A stretch of DNA of 43,421 nucleotides from Lysobacteraceae bacterium (GTDB taxonomy: Bacteria > Pseudomonadota > Gammaproteobacteria > Xanthomonadales > BQJN01), in assembly GCA_021604725.1 (NCBI GenBank), contig BQJN01000033.1, positions 1-43,421 on the forward strand, in the 5' to 3' direction. The notes under the pieces are model-generated. The model worked only from the letters and a program-made list of their open reading frames with translations, searched no databases and was not told the origin of the DNA. A program made the position numbers and the translations under genes. Positions 1 to 8,958 of this stretch are shown piece by piece (within the stretch, counting starts at the first letter, position 1; every line of letters starts with the position of its first letter).

Positions 1-4
1 TTAA

Positions 5-682
5 CTAGTCACAAAGCTTCAGATACCGCTTGTTTTCCCGCTCAAACATGGCCCGAATAACCGCACCATCTGAAGGCTGACGCTGCAAAGTTTCAGGGTC
101 CCACTGGTGCCGCTCAGTGGCAAAAAAGTCGCCACCGTAAATGTGAATTCCGCCGGTGAACCGCAACAAGGGGTTGGTCACTGAGTGGATCGCATTGGCT
201 TGCAAAGTGGCGACATCTCCTTCAAACAGACAATTGGCCGCATACGCTTCAATGCCACCTTCGCCGTTCCGCCACAAAATATTGTCTTCCCGCCCGGTGT
301 AGATGCCAATGAGAGCCCACATCAAGTGATCATGGGGCAGCAGATTCATTTGTGGGGTCCATGCGGCGGCAAAGATGGTCAGGGTCGGTGAACTCAACAT
401 TACGTCAAGGCCAGCTTGAACAGGGTCTCCAATACCCGCAAGCACGGCTCGGTGGTCGGAAACTGCCGAGGCCAGGACCTCTCGAACAGCAGCAACCGGG
501 TCAGCCTCCATATGCGCCTCAATACAGTCTTCGACAAACCGCTCTCGATCAAATGGACGTTTTTGTCCTTTTTGCAACTCAAACCGTGTATTGTTCGGCG
601 TGGATTGGGCCATGGAAACGCTCGGCAATGTGGCGGCGGCGCCTCCAATCAGGAGCTCACGTCGCGTAAGTCGAATACTCAT
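5..682 (-). CDS. Tat-exported cupin-like (double-stranded beta-helix) metal-binding protein
   Basis: A 225-residue protein with a twin-arginine signal (RR at residues 7-8, hydrophobic stretch to about 24, likely cleavage after Ala25). The mature part contains HDH at 117-119, Glu132 and His166, spaced like the metal ligands of cysteine-dioxygenase-type cupins (COG5553-like predicted metal-dependent enzymes). Tat export would fit a protein that folds around its metal in the cytoplasm. The substrate is unknown. It is transcribed away from the HxlR-type regulator at 819, with 136 bases between the two starts, an arrangement in which HxlR proteins often control their neighbour. The fold is a good guess; the enzymatic role is not established. 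Confidence 0.75.
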   Translation of the reverse strand: MSIRLTRRELLIGGAAATLPSVSMAQSTPNNTRFELQKGQKRPFDRERFVEDCIEAHMEADPVAAVREVLASAVSDHRAVLAGIGDPVQAGLDVMLSSPTLTIFAAAWTPQMNLLPHDHLMWALIGIYTGREDNILWRNGEGGIEAYAANCLFEGDVATLQANAIHSVTNPLLRFTGGIHIYGGDFFATERHQWDPETLQRQPSDGAVIRAMFERENKRYLKLCD

Positions 683-727
683 TCGTTTAGTCTCTTATAG
701 CATGCGGTGCTCATCAACGCAGACAGC

Positions 728-737
728 ATTGATCAAT
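728..737. promoter_or_regulatory. Perfect 10-bp palindrome in divergent promoter region
   Basis: ATTGATCAAT is a perfect palindrome lying between the divergent starts of the cupin-like gene (682) and the HxlR-type regulator (819). It could be an operator for the regulator. A palindrome this short can occur by chance, so this is only a candidate. Confidence 0.2.
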
Positions 738-818
738 TGGCACCGATGGGCTAGTCAAGAATCTGGACTTGGTTCCACAGCTGGCCTAATGTAGAGCAAC
801 TGATACTTGGTGAGTCGC

Positions 819-1520
819 ATGTCCGATTTTGGCCAGTTCTGTCCGATTGCCCTCGCCTCCGAAGTCCTGGCTCAGAAGTGGATGCTATTGGTCATTCGTG
901 AGCTGAATGCCGGCGCCACTCGATTCAACGACATTCGGCGCGGTGTGCCACGCATATCGCCTACCCTTTTGAAACAACGACTAACCCAGCTTGAAGCCGC
1001 TGGCATTCTGTTCACGCGCTCGCTGCAAGGAAGCCGCGGAGTCGAGTATGTGCTGACCGAATCTGGCCTGGAATTGAAGTCCGTACTAGGTGCGGTCGGC
1101 CAGTGGGGGCAACGCTGGGCCCGGGATATTTCAGCAGACGACCTTGACCCCGGGTGGTTGGTATGGGCAATGCATCGACGGCTGGATCAATCGCTGATGC
1201 CAGACGATCCGGTAACACTGGCGCTTGAATTTGTTGACGGCCCCGCCAAACAGCGATTTTTTTGGTTGGTGTGCAGCAACAAGGCAGTTGAGGTGTGTGT
1301 CAAGCCTCCGGGGTTCGAGACAGACCTTTGGATCAAGACACGAGTCATAACATTGGCGGAGGTGTGGCGCGGCATTCGACCGATTCAGCCGGAAATCGCC
1401 GCCGGCCGCATCGACATGCGAGGAAGCAGCGATTTGCAGCGGCAGTTTCCCACATGGTTGATGTATAGCCTGTTTGCCGGCGTTGAGAGACCGCCCAGAT
1501 CTAGCCTACCGTTGGCGTGA
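819..1520 (+). CDS. HxlR-family transcriptional regulator with C-terminal SCP2-like domain
   Basis: A 233-residue cytoplasmic protein. Residues about 5-95 form the HxlR winged helix-turn-helix: a Cys near the start in the FCPIA context, then the WMLLVIRELN helix, RFNDIRRGVPRISPTLLKQR and the LEAAGI wing region. Residues about 110-225 resemble the SCP2 sterol-carrier-like domain often fused to this family, which may bind a hydrophobic ligand. ATG at 819 is chosen because it puts the family N-terminus MSDFGQFCPIA first; GTG at 810 and TTG at 807 in the same frame are alternatives. It probably regulates itself and the divergent exported cupin-like gene. Confidence 0.85.
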   Translation: MSDFGQFCPIALASEVLAQKWMLLVIRELNAGATRFNDIRRGVPRISPTLLKQRLTQLEAAGILFTRSLQGSRGVEYVLTESGLELKSVLGAVGQWGQRWARDISADDLDPGWLVWAMHRRLDQSLMPDDPVTLALEFVDGPAKQRFFWLVCSNKAVEVCVKPPGFETDLWIKTRVITLAEVWRGIRPIQPEIAAGRIDMRGSSDLQRQFPTWLMYSLFAGVERPPRSSLPLA

Positions 1521-1590
1521 GCAATTAAGGGACATCACTTTTACGCGAAACCACCTATAAAGAGCGGGTAAACAATAATCAGGAGCCCGC

Positions 1591-2907
1591 ATGCGACACT
1601 CCACACGCCCCAGACTCGAACACTTTCTGATTTTGCTGGCGTCCAGCATGGTGTTCTGCTCAAGCCCATCGGCCTATGAAATTTTCGTTAGCGATGCCGG
1701 TGGCTTTAATTCTCCGCCCTGGCAGATTCTTCGCTACGCAGAGGATGGCAGCAACCCGCAAGTATTCACCAATGAACAACTGGGGTGGCCACAGGACATT
1801 CTGTTCCTTCCGGGCACCGACGATGTTTTGATCTCCAACCTGACCACCAGCCGTATCAATCGACACCACGCCGAATCGGGCGATTTTGTTGACGTCTTCG
1901 ATCAGGCCATCAGCCAGCCGACGCGCCTGGCGATTGGACCGGATGGACTGATCTATGCACTACAGTGGTCCGGCGATGGTTTGGTCAAACGCTATCAGCG
2001 CGACGGTACGGCCTTGGGCAACTTCACGTCAGTTGGTATCTCGCAGGCCATCGGTTTGGATTGGGATACCAATGGCAATTTGTACGTTTCGTCATTCGAC
2101 CAGGCCGCTGTTCACCGCTTTGATAGCAATGGGCAATATCTCGGCGTTTTCATTCAGTCCAACCTGCAGGGCCCTACCAACATTTTCTTCTTGGGCGATG
2201 ACTTGCTGGTGCTGGACTGGACCGCCGGTAGTATTGCGCGCTTTGACAAAGATGGCACGTTCGTTGATACGTTTGCGGCGGGTCTACGTCAACCTGAAGG
2301 GATCGCTGAGCTACCAGACGGCAATTTGTTGATCGGCAATGGGCAAGGCAAAACAGTAAGGGAACACACAGCAGACGGTGCCTTTGTTGCCAATCGCATC
2401 GCCCGCGCCGCGGGGGGCCTGATTCAACCGAATGCTGTGGTCATTCGGTCTACAGGCATACCAATTGATGCCACCATCAGCGACTCCTGGGTTGATCCAC
2501 GCTATCCAAGCCAGGGTCTGTTGATATTGGCCTACCCCGACCGCGACGGCCTTTTTGCTGGCTGGTACACATTCAACGATGAGATCCTGTCTGGGTTGCA
2601 GTCCCACTCAGAATCGGATGCAAAGGCCCTCGGTACCTCCGACCAACGGTGGCTGACGGCTGGCGGCACCTTTGCAGGGGCCAACGCAGACCTCACAGTG
2701 TTCAGTTCTCAGGGTGGACTATTCAACGCCGCCGCGCCCGTTGCTCAGACCGCTGCAATTGGCACCATGCAGTTGTTCCTGGAGTCCTGCAACCTGTTGC
2801 GCTTGTTCTTTGAGTTTGATGACCCTGCCATCTCGGGAGAGATGCAATTACAAAGGGCCGTCGATGACAATGTCGCCGCTTGCCAGCAAAACTCTGGGGG
2901 CAGATAG
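1591..2907 (+). CDS. Secreted NHL/SMP-30-like beta-propeller protein
   Basis: A 438-residue protein with a Sec signal peptide (hydrophobic core about 11-23, cleavage likely after Ala28). The body has repeated blades with the cadence xxDGTFVDTFAAGLRQPEGIA, typical of NHL or SMP-30/gluconolactonase-type propellers. From about residue 290 a different module begins (DSWVDPRYPSQGLLI, then GLFAGWYTFN and QRWLTAGG). It resembles a C-terminal module seen repeatedly in secreted Lysobacterales proteins (WYDP..SGQG..., WFTY..., W). An AGGAG at 1581-1585 sits 5 bases before the ATG. It is likely an extracellular or periplasmic binding protein; its ligand is unknown. Confidence 0.8.
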   Translation: MRHSTRPRLEHFLILLASSMVFCSSPSAYEIFVSDAGGFNSPPWQILRYAEDGSNPQVFTNEQLGWPQDILFLPGTDDVLISNLTTSRINRHHAESGDFVDVFDQAISQPTRLAIGPDGLIYALQWSGDGLVKRYQRDGTALGNFTSVGISQAIGLDWDTNGNLYVSSFDQAAVHRFDSNGQYLGVFIQSNLQGPTNIFFLGDDLLVLDWTAGSIARFDKDGTFVDTFAAGLRQPEGIAELPDGNLLIGNGQGKTVREHTADGAFVANRIARAAGGLIQPNAVVIRSTGIPIDATISDSWVDPRYPSQGLLILAYPDRDGLFAGWYTFNDEILSGLQSHSESDAKALGTSDQRWLTAGGTFAGANADLTVFSSQGGLFNAAAPVAQTAAIGTMQLFLESCNLLRLFFEFDDPAISGEMQLQRAVDDNVAACQQNSGGR

Positions 2908-2997
2908 CGGCCGAAAGCAGCAAACCTAAACCGAATTGCTGCGGTAACACCTAAATTCACACTCAAACTTGTCCATCGTTTGGTAGGCTGGTTGGCG

Positions 2998-5079
2998 ATG
3001 GCCACAGCGGAAATTGAATCACAGCACCAAAGCCCGCCGAGATACTTCGGCGCGCTGCTGTTGTGCCTCAGTTTCTGCCTACCGCAGATTGGCATCGCGC
3101 AACAACCCAACTGGCTGGAGCAAGCTGAACAACTAGTCAGTGGCGGCGACCGAAGTGCGGCAATTGAACTCATTCAGAGCCATCTACAACAGCTGCCCAA
3201 CACGGCCGAAGCAGCGTCGACTGCTCGGGCGTTTCGGGAACTGGGCCAGTTGTTGCTGGACGACGGCCAGTTTGCTGAAGCCGAACGAGCATTCCTGCAA
3301 GCGAAAGAGATTTACGAAACGCTGGACGACTCAACGGCTTTGGCGCGCCTGCTCGGGGAGTTGGGCATAACTATCCGTCAACAAGCCCGCTATCCCGAAG
3401 CGCTGGCCTGGTACGAACAATCGCTGGAGATTTTCCGTCGCGAAGAAGACCTCGAAGGCATGGGCGACCGATACAACAATATTGGCGTTGTGCTGGAATT
3501 GATGGGTCAGTATGGAGCCGCATTGCAATCCCATGAGGAATCGTTGGCGATCGCCAGGCGCGTCCAGGATCTTGGCAGCGTATCAACCTCACTCTACAAC
3601 ATCGGGGAAATATGGCGAGACCTCGGCGAATTGCAGACCGCGAGGCAGTATTTTACCGACTCTCTGGCCATCGACACTCGATTGGAAAATCGCAACGACA
3701 TGGCCCATAGCCACCACAAGCTTGGCGTGACTCTGCTTGGCCTTGGTGACCTGACCGCTTCCCGTGAGCACCTCGACAACTCCGTTAAGTTATTCAAGGC
3801 TGCCGGCAACCAACGCAATGTGGTTTGGAGTGAGGGCGTACTTGGAAAAATAGAATTGGAGGCAGGGAACCTGGCCTTGGCGGACCAACTGCTGCGCCGT
3901 GCTGCCGACTCGGCAGAGTCGCTGCAGTCGCCTACCTTACGCATCGAAATAGGCAGCTATCTGGCACAGTTGCTGATGCAGCAAGGCCAGTTCGGCGAGG
4001 CCTTGCAGGTCGCTGAGCGGCATATAGAACTGGCTGATGCGGTCAAGGAAGACACCCGCCTGGCCGCCTTGCTATCTCTGCAATCACGCGCGTTAGCAGA
4101 GCTTGGTGACTACCAGGGGGCATTGAGATCCGTGCAACGACAACTGAACATCGAACGCACTTTGTTTGCCGAATCCAGAGAAGCCAGCAATGTCTTGACT
4201 CGCAGCCGCGTTGAGTTCAACCGACAGCGCCAACTGATTGAATTACTTGAAAAGGATAACGAACTGCAACGCACCCAGTTTCAACGCGAAGAGATTCAAC
4301 GCACCTTGACCATGGTCGGCGTCGTGCTTGGACTAATGCTGATCGCGGTCTACTTTCACGTGCGCTGGCAGCGCAGAACCAATGAGCGACTGGCCATCGA
4401 GGTCGCCGCCAGCACTGAGCAGCTGCTCCACAAAAATCAGGCGCTGGAAAAAGCCAGTATTACAGACCCATTGACCGGCCTTGGTAACCGACGAATGATC
4501 GAACGGGCGTTCGCCGAGCTACAGGAAACAGGACCCAAGCAACCATGGATGCTATTCCTGCTTGACCTTGATCACTTCAAACGGGTCAACGATCGTTACG
4601 GCCATGCTGCTGGCGATTCCATTTTGCTTGGACTCAAGCCGTGTATGTTGCAAGTATTTGGTAGTGACGCGCTGTGCAGTCGTTGGGGAGGTGAAGAGTT
4701 CCTGATCGCCTGCCCAGTGAGCCCAAATAAACAACCCGACCAACTGGCTGAATCACTAAGAAGCTGTATCGAAAAAACTCGGTTTGACACATCAGTTGGC
4801 CAATTGTCGGTGACCGTGTCGATTGGGTTTGCCCCATACCCTTTGACGCCAGACCCGAAACAAGGCCATGACTGGTTTCGTGCATTGGATGTCGCAGATG
4901 CCTGCTTGTACGCCGCCAAGCTTTCCTCCCGCAATGCGTGGGTGGGCATTGGCGCGCTGCGTTCCGATTTGCCCGCCAGCGCTTTTAACGACTCACTTCC
5001 CAGCGCACTCGAACGACTGGAGGCCAACGGCGGGATTGATGTTCTCAAGTCATTTTCGGTCGCCACCACATGGGCATAA
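2998..5079 (+). CDS. TPR-repeat membrane diguanylate cyclase (GGDEF)
   Basis: The N-terminus carries an export/anchor segment (about residues 19-36), followed by about 350 residues of tetratricopeptide repeats (paired-helix units such as ALAWYEQSLEIFRREED and ALQSHEESLAIARRVQD). A helical linker leads to a TM at about 436-458, then a short coiled coil and a GGDEF domain. The active-site loop is GGEEF at 564-568, with the upstream LLDLDHFKRVND metal/substrate motif intact, so synthesis of c-di-GMP in the cytoplasm is expected. The position of the inhibitory RxxD site holds FGSD, so product feedback at the classical I-site looks absent. The TPR part would be periplasmic, sensing a partner protein. 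ATG at 2998 is preferred over the in-frame TTG at 2980. Confidence 0.9.
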   Translation: MATAEIESQHQSPPRYFGALLLCLSFCLPQIGIAQQPNWLEQAEQLVSGGDRSAAIELIQSHLQQLPNTAEAASTARAFRELGQLLLDDGQFAEAERAFLQAKEIYETLDDSTALARLLGELGITIRQQARYPEALAWYEQSLEIFRREEDLEGMGDRYNNIGVVLELMGQYGAALQSHEESLAIARRVQDLGSVSTSLYNIGEIWRDLGELQTARQYFTDSLAIDTRLENRNDMAHSHHKLGVTLLGLGDLTASREHLDNSVKLFKAAGNQRNVVWSEGVLGKIELEAGNLALADQLLRRAADSAESLQSPTLRIEIGSYLAQLLMQQGQFGEALQVAERHIELADAVKEDTRLAALLSLQSRALAELGDYQGALRSVQRQLNIERTLFAESREASNVLTRSRVEFNRQRQLIELLEKDNELQRTQFQREEIQRTLTMVGVVLGLMLIAVYFHVRWQRRTNERLAIEVAASTEQLLHKNQALEKASITDPLTGLGNRRMIERAFAELQETGPKQPWMLFLLDLDHFKRVNDRYGHAAGDSILLGLKPCMLQVFGSDALCSRWGGEEFLIACPVSPNKQPDQLAESLRSCIEKTRFDTSVGQLSVTVSIGFAPYPLTPDPKQGHDWFRALDVADACLYAAKLSSRNAWVGIGALRSDLPASAFNDSLPSALERLEANGGIDVLKSFSVATTWA

Positions 5080-5234
5080 ATCCTCAACCTGCCCACAAGC
5101 GTACCGAGCTGACCGAATGCAATGGTCTTGCCAACCTTGGCGCAAATGTCACAGGGGCTTCGCTTTAGTGCCTCCTACGCCTAGAATGTGAAAGCGCAGT
5201 CACCCAGACTGGGGCCAATCACCGCTGGAAAAGT

Positions 5235-6926
5235 GTGCCAACCTTGGGCGAAATTACCAAAAGAACGATAAATGTGGGGGTTTGCGGAGCGGCCTGTGCA
5301 ACCTTGTTGCTCGGATCATGTGCAGAACCTGTTCATTCGCCCCGTCCAGAGGTCGTCATAGATTCTCGACTGCTCCACGTTACCGGTCACGATGATCGAA
5401 AACTACTGCCGCAGCTAATAGGAGGCGGTGTTGGCTTGTTTGACGCCGACAACGACGGCGACCTGGACATCATAGTGATTCAGAGCGGTGACCAGGTCAT
5501 TAGCGACCCGAGTGGCCCTCGACATACGCTGCTACGCAACGATCTGGACACAACGACCATGCGCCCAAGTTTCGTCGACGTCAGTGAGCAAGCCGATATC
5601 GCAATTCGGGGCTATGGTATGGGTGTTGCTTGTGGCGACTACAATGGGGATGGCTGGACAGACCTGTACGTGACCGCTTGGGGTGAAAACGCTCTGTGGC
5701 GCAACCAGCAGAACATGACATTTCAAGACGTGACGTCAGAGCAAGGCGTTGCCGAGGATGCCTGGTCTACCAGTGCCAGTTTTACAGATATCAACAACGA
5801 TGGTTTGGTTGATTTGTTCGCAACCAACTATGTTGAGTACACCGACAAAACCATTTGTAAGCGCCCTGATAGCGCTGCCGAATACTGCGGCCCGCAAAAC
5901 TTTGTCGCTGTCGCCGACAGACTGTGGATCAATGATGGAGAAAAGTTGACTGCAGCTGCCGCCGAGGAGCAACTCAGAAAAGACTCGCGCCCTGGACTTG
6001 GAGTGATCAGTGTCGACTTCGACCTTGACGGCGTTTTCGAGCTGTTCGTAGCCAACGACCGGCAGGCAAACCAGCTGTGGACTCGATTGGGCGGCTCTGC
6101 ACAAGACATCGGGTGGGAACAGGGTGTGGCGGTAAACGCTCAAGGGATGATGGAGGCGAGCATGGGAGTGGCTGCGGCAGACCTAAACGGTGACGGTCGC
6201 GAGGAACTGTTTGCCACACACCTGGGAACTGAGTCCAACACGCTGTATCAGTCATCGAACTCCGCTGGTTTTTTTGATCAAACCGACGCACTGGGCCTGG
6301 GGGCTCCCAGCCTGCCGTTCACTGGTTTCGGGACCACAATGGTTGATTTCACCGGCAATGGCCACGCTGATGTATTCATCGCCAATGGCAGCATCGTCGC
6401 GGGCACCGTTCGCGGATACTCGGGCTATGATGAACCCGATCAACTTTTTCTAAATGGCGGCGCGGGCAGACTAGAGGACGTCAAACTGGACGACATTGGC
6501 CAGTTTGGCATCGGGCGAGGGCTTGCAAAGGGCGACCTGGACAATGACGGAGACGTTGATATTGTTGTCATCAACAATGGAGCCACAGGCTATTTCCTGT
6601 TCAACAATGCAGCCTCGGAAGGCCACTTCGTTGGTCTGGATTTGCGAATGGAAAGCGGTTCTCCCGCTGTGGGAGCGAGGGTTGACCTGGAGTGGAGTGA
6701 CGGCAGCCAGAATCGGCAATGGGTTAGAACCGATGGAAGCTATCTGGCTTGCAACGACCCTAGACTCAGTTGGATTGTTGACGCACATCGATACGTCCAG
6801 AAACTAACCGTAACCTGGCCCGGCGGCGCTCAAACTGAGGTAGAGAAGCCGACCACTGGTCATTACATCAGGCTCGAACGACCGACCTCGAGTGGTCCGG
6901 ACGAGCTCTCGGGCATAGTGCCTTGA
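5235..6926 (+). CDS. CRTAC1-like FG-GAP/VCBS repeat lipoprotein with ASPIC/UnbV domain
   Basis: A 563-residue protein starting at GTG, with a lipoprotein signal (LLLGSC, lipidated Cys29). Seven calcium-loop-type repeats are visible, including DADNDGDLD, DYNGDGWTD, DINNDGLVD, DLNGDGREE and DLDNDGDVD, building an integrin-alpha-like propeller. The last 90 residues match the ASPIC/UnbV domain (AVGARVDLEWSDG, then LTVTWPGG). It should be a surface or outer-membrane lipoprotein mediating protein or carbohydrate contact; no enzymatic role is known for the family. Its stop overlaps the TTG start of the downstream TPR lipoprotein by 4 bases, and the pairing of CRTAC1-like and TPR proteins recurs in environmental proteobacteria and planctomycetes. 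Confidence 0.9.
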   Translation: MPTLGEITKRTINVGVCGAACATLLLGSCAEPVHSPRPEVVIDSRLLHVTGHDDRKLLPQLIGGGVGLFDADNDGDLDIIVIQSGDQVISDPSGPRHTLLRNDLDTTTMRPSFVDVSEQADIAIRGYGMGVACGDYNGDGWTDLYVTAWGENALWRNQQNMTFQDVTSEQGVAEDAWSTSASFTDINNDGLVDLFATNYVEYTDKTICKRPDSAAEYCGPQNFVAVADRLWINDGEKLTAAAAEEQLRKDSRPGLGVISVDFDLDGVFELFVANDRQANQLWTRLGGSAQDIGWEQGVAVNAQGMMEASMGVAAADLNGDGREELFATHLGTESNTLYQSSNSAGFFDQTDALGLGAPSLPFTGFGTTMVDFTGNGHADVFIANGSIVAGTVRGYSGYDEPDQLFLNGGAGRLEDVKLDDIGQFGIGRGLAKGDLDNDGDVDIVVINNGATGYFLFNNAASEGHFVGLDLRMESGSPAVGARVDLEWSDGSQNRQWVRTDGSYLACNDPRLSWIVDAHRYVQKLTVTWPGGAQTEVEKPTTGHYIRLERPTSSGPDELSGIVP

Positions 6927-8467
6927 AGCTGTGGTTGTCCATCACCCTGTTGCTGCTTGTCACGGCCTGCAATCGACCGGAGATTCCCAAGAGTATTGAG
7001 GATGGCATCGCACCGGGCACTCTGGATAGAGCGGTTGAGTATCAATACCTGAGAGTTCGCCAACAACTGCAGCAAAGCAATGGAGACGAAATAGCGAACA
7101 ATTGGCAGCACATGGCCGATTGGTACTTTGCATACGGGCATTATGGTCTGGCGGTCACTGCCTACGAGACCGCACAATTGGCTGGCAACGATGCGCTTGA
7201 GCTCGATCATATGCTGGGGCTGGCCTACCTCAACGAGGGTCGGCCGGAACAAGCGTTGACACAATTTGTGAAAGTCACATCGCATAGCCGAGATTTTGTG
7301 CCTGCCTTGCTGGGAGCAGGACGAGCAAGCGAGCAGTTGGGCTACACCAATGATGCAAAGAAATATTTCTCACAAGCGGCTGAGCTAGACGAAAACTGCA
7401 TCCCGGCGATCCTGGCACTGGTGCGGCTGACTGACGTCGAAATGAACTCGGACAAGACCGGAACCATGCTGCGCCATGCTTACCAGCTCGATTCACGATC
7501 TGTTCCGGTCATTTACGCGATGGCACGGTATGAACGAAAACACGGCAACCATGATGTCGCCGACCAGTTAATAACCACCATCGGCCAGGAGAAAGGCGAA
7601 CAATCCCGTCTCGAATACCCCGACCCATGGTCAGACCGAGTCCGGAACTTGCAGACAAGCGTCCAGGCTCACCTCAACAGAGCAAAGCAGTTTGAAGCCG
7701 GCGGAGTGTGGCAAAGAGCCAACAACGCTTATCAAATGGCAATCGCCGCAGATGACAACAACTTGTCAGCTACAGTTGCCTACGTCGAGTATCTGCTGCG
7801 CACAAAACGCATCCCCTTGGCTGAACGAATCGCCGACCAAGGTCTGCAGCGCTTTCCTGAGTCAACCAAACTCGTGTCTTACCGGGGCCGTGCGCGACTC
7901 GGACAAGGCAATCTGCAAGGTGGTTTGCTTGATGCGCTGCGCTTGGTTGAGCTGCAACCAGATGATGCAGAAATCCGACTATTCGCTGCTCAGTTATGCT
8001 TCATCGCGGAACAGTTCGATCGCATTGAATCGCTGATGGTCGCTGCGCCAAACGACACGATCAACAAATCCATCGTAACCGACCTGATTGCACTGGCGGC
8101 TCTGGCCAAACAAGCGAACTCAAGGGAAGAAATCGAGATGCCGATAGGCCAAGACCTGTCTTTGGCAGTGCAAGCTCGTTATGCCGCATCTGGACTGACC
8201 ACCGTCAACGACGATTCGGCATCAGAGATACTCAGTTGGAATCCCACTACAAGCTTTGAAATACAATCGAAAGCGCTCTGGCTCAGTTCGCAAAGGCGTT
8301 GGGTGCAGGCCGAGGACCTGCAGATCTCATTGATCGCCAACACTGCTGACAAGCCAACACCGCCGTGTCGGCGGGTAAATGCATTGGCAAAACGTCGGCT
8401 ACAGCAAATTCGACAACGACAAGCTGTCTCCAGCGTTGTTGTGAAAGACGAATACTGGTGCAACTGA
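6923..8467 (+). CDS. TPR-repeat lipoprotein, partner of the UnbV-type protein
   Basis: A 514-residue protein with lipobox LVTAC (Cys16) and multiple tetratricopeptide units (for example HYGLAVTAYETAQLAGND and GRPEQALTQFVKV, about residues 65-360). The start is a TTG at 6923 embedded in the upstream stop (TTGA, 6923-6926). It is supported because residue 1 then leads directly into a perfect signal peptide. The layout implies translational coupling with the FG-GAP/UnbV protein, and the two probably form a periplasmic or outer-membrane complex. The TPR would act as a scaffold; no catalytic motif was seen. Confidence 0.85.
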   Translation: MKLWLSITLLLLVTACNRPEIPKSIEDGIAPGTLDRAVEYQYLRVRQQLQQSNGDEIANNWQHMADWYFAYGHYGLAVTAYETAQLAGNDALELDHMLGLAYLNEGRPEQALTQFVKVTSHSRDFVPALLGAGRASEQLGYTNDAKKYFSQAAELDENCIPAILALVRLTDVEMNSDKTGTMLRHAYQLDSRSVPVIYAMARYERKHGNHDVADQLITTIGQEKGEQSRLEYPDPWSDRVRNLQTSVQAHLNRAKQFEAGGVWQRANNAYQMAIAADDNNLSATVAYVEYLLRTKRIPLAERIADQGLQRFPESTKLVSYRGRARLGQGNLQGGLLDALRLVELQPDDAEIRLFAAQLCFIAEQFDRIESLMVAAPNDTINKSIVTDLIALAALAKQANSREEIEMPIGQDLSLAVQARYAASGLTTVNDDSASEILSWNPTTSFEIQSKALWLSSQRRWVQAEDLQISLIANTADKPTPPCRRVNALAKRRLQQIRQRQAVSSVVVKDEYWCN

Positions 8468-8506
8468 GGCCTGCTGGCTGACCAAGGCGGCTGAGCTGCC
8501 CTAAGG

Positions 8507-8539
8507 CCTTCATCACACTTTCGTCAAACTTTCCTCAAG
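8507..8539 (+). promoter_or_regulatory. Three tandem 11-bp direct repeats, Pho-box/OmpR-type operator
   Basis: Three contiguous 11-bp units, CCTTCATCACA (8507-8517), CTTTCGTCAAA (8518-8528) and CTTTCCTCAAG (8529-8539), share the pattern CYTTCNTCAMR at exactly one helical turn. PhoB/OmpR-family regulators bind such head-to-tail half-sites, and the Pho-box unit (CTGTCATAAAT in enterics) is similar at several positions. TAGAAG at 8543-8548 lies where a -10 would be if the repeats replace the -35. This would give a short leader before the ATG at 8572. The identity of the regulator is inference. Confidence 0.5.
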
Positions 8540-8571
8540 CGCTAGAAGTCCGCGCAGGCGATGCTGCGGCC

Positions 8572-8958
8572 ATGTCATTTCGTCCAATCATATTCGCCCT
8601 GAGCTTGATCGCCGGTTGCAATGCGCAGCAACCTGCTCCCGACTTGTTGATTGCCAGCAGACCGGTGCTTCAGCTTGGACGAAGCATTGACTGCGCACAC
8701 ATGGATCATTTTCAGATCAGCAACCTTGGCACCGCAACCGCGTATGCGATGGTGTTGCACCCAGTCTTTTCCAGTCAGTCCTTGCAAGCCATTCGGGTGC
8801 AGCCTGGGCCTGCTGCGGGCCAGTCCGTTATGGCCACCGTTTGCTGGCCGCCCGAGGCCCAGGGCGAACGATGTGTTGAAGCGCGGCTGCAACGGCTAGC
8901 CGAGAACGATGCGCCCGACCCCAACCCCGACAACAACCAATGGTGTTCGACCCAATGA
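8572..8958 (+). CDS. Small lipoprotein, CARDB/Ig-like, first gene of surface operon
   Basis: A 128-residue protein with a clear lipoprotein signal (ALSLIAGC, lipidated Cys16). The mature part reads as a single small beta-sandwich (HFQISNLGTATAYAMVLHP), which recalls CARDB-type adhesion or binding modules. It contains four further Cys that could form disulfides. Its stop overlaps the next start by ATGA (8955-8958). It sits directly behind the three 11-bp repeats at 8507-8539, so it is the promoter-proximal gene of a three-gene unit. The function is unknown; a surface accessory to the fibre-like protein at 9242 is plausible. Confidence 0.7.
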   Translation: MSFRPIIFALSLIAGCNAQQPAPDLLIASRPVLQLGRSIDCAHMDHFQISNLGTATAYAMVLHPVFSSQSLQAIRVQPGPAAGQSVMATVCWPPEAQGERCVEARLQRLAENDAPDPNPDNNQWCSTQ

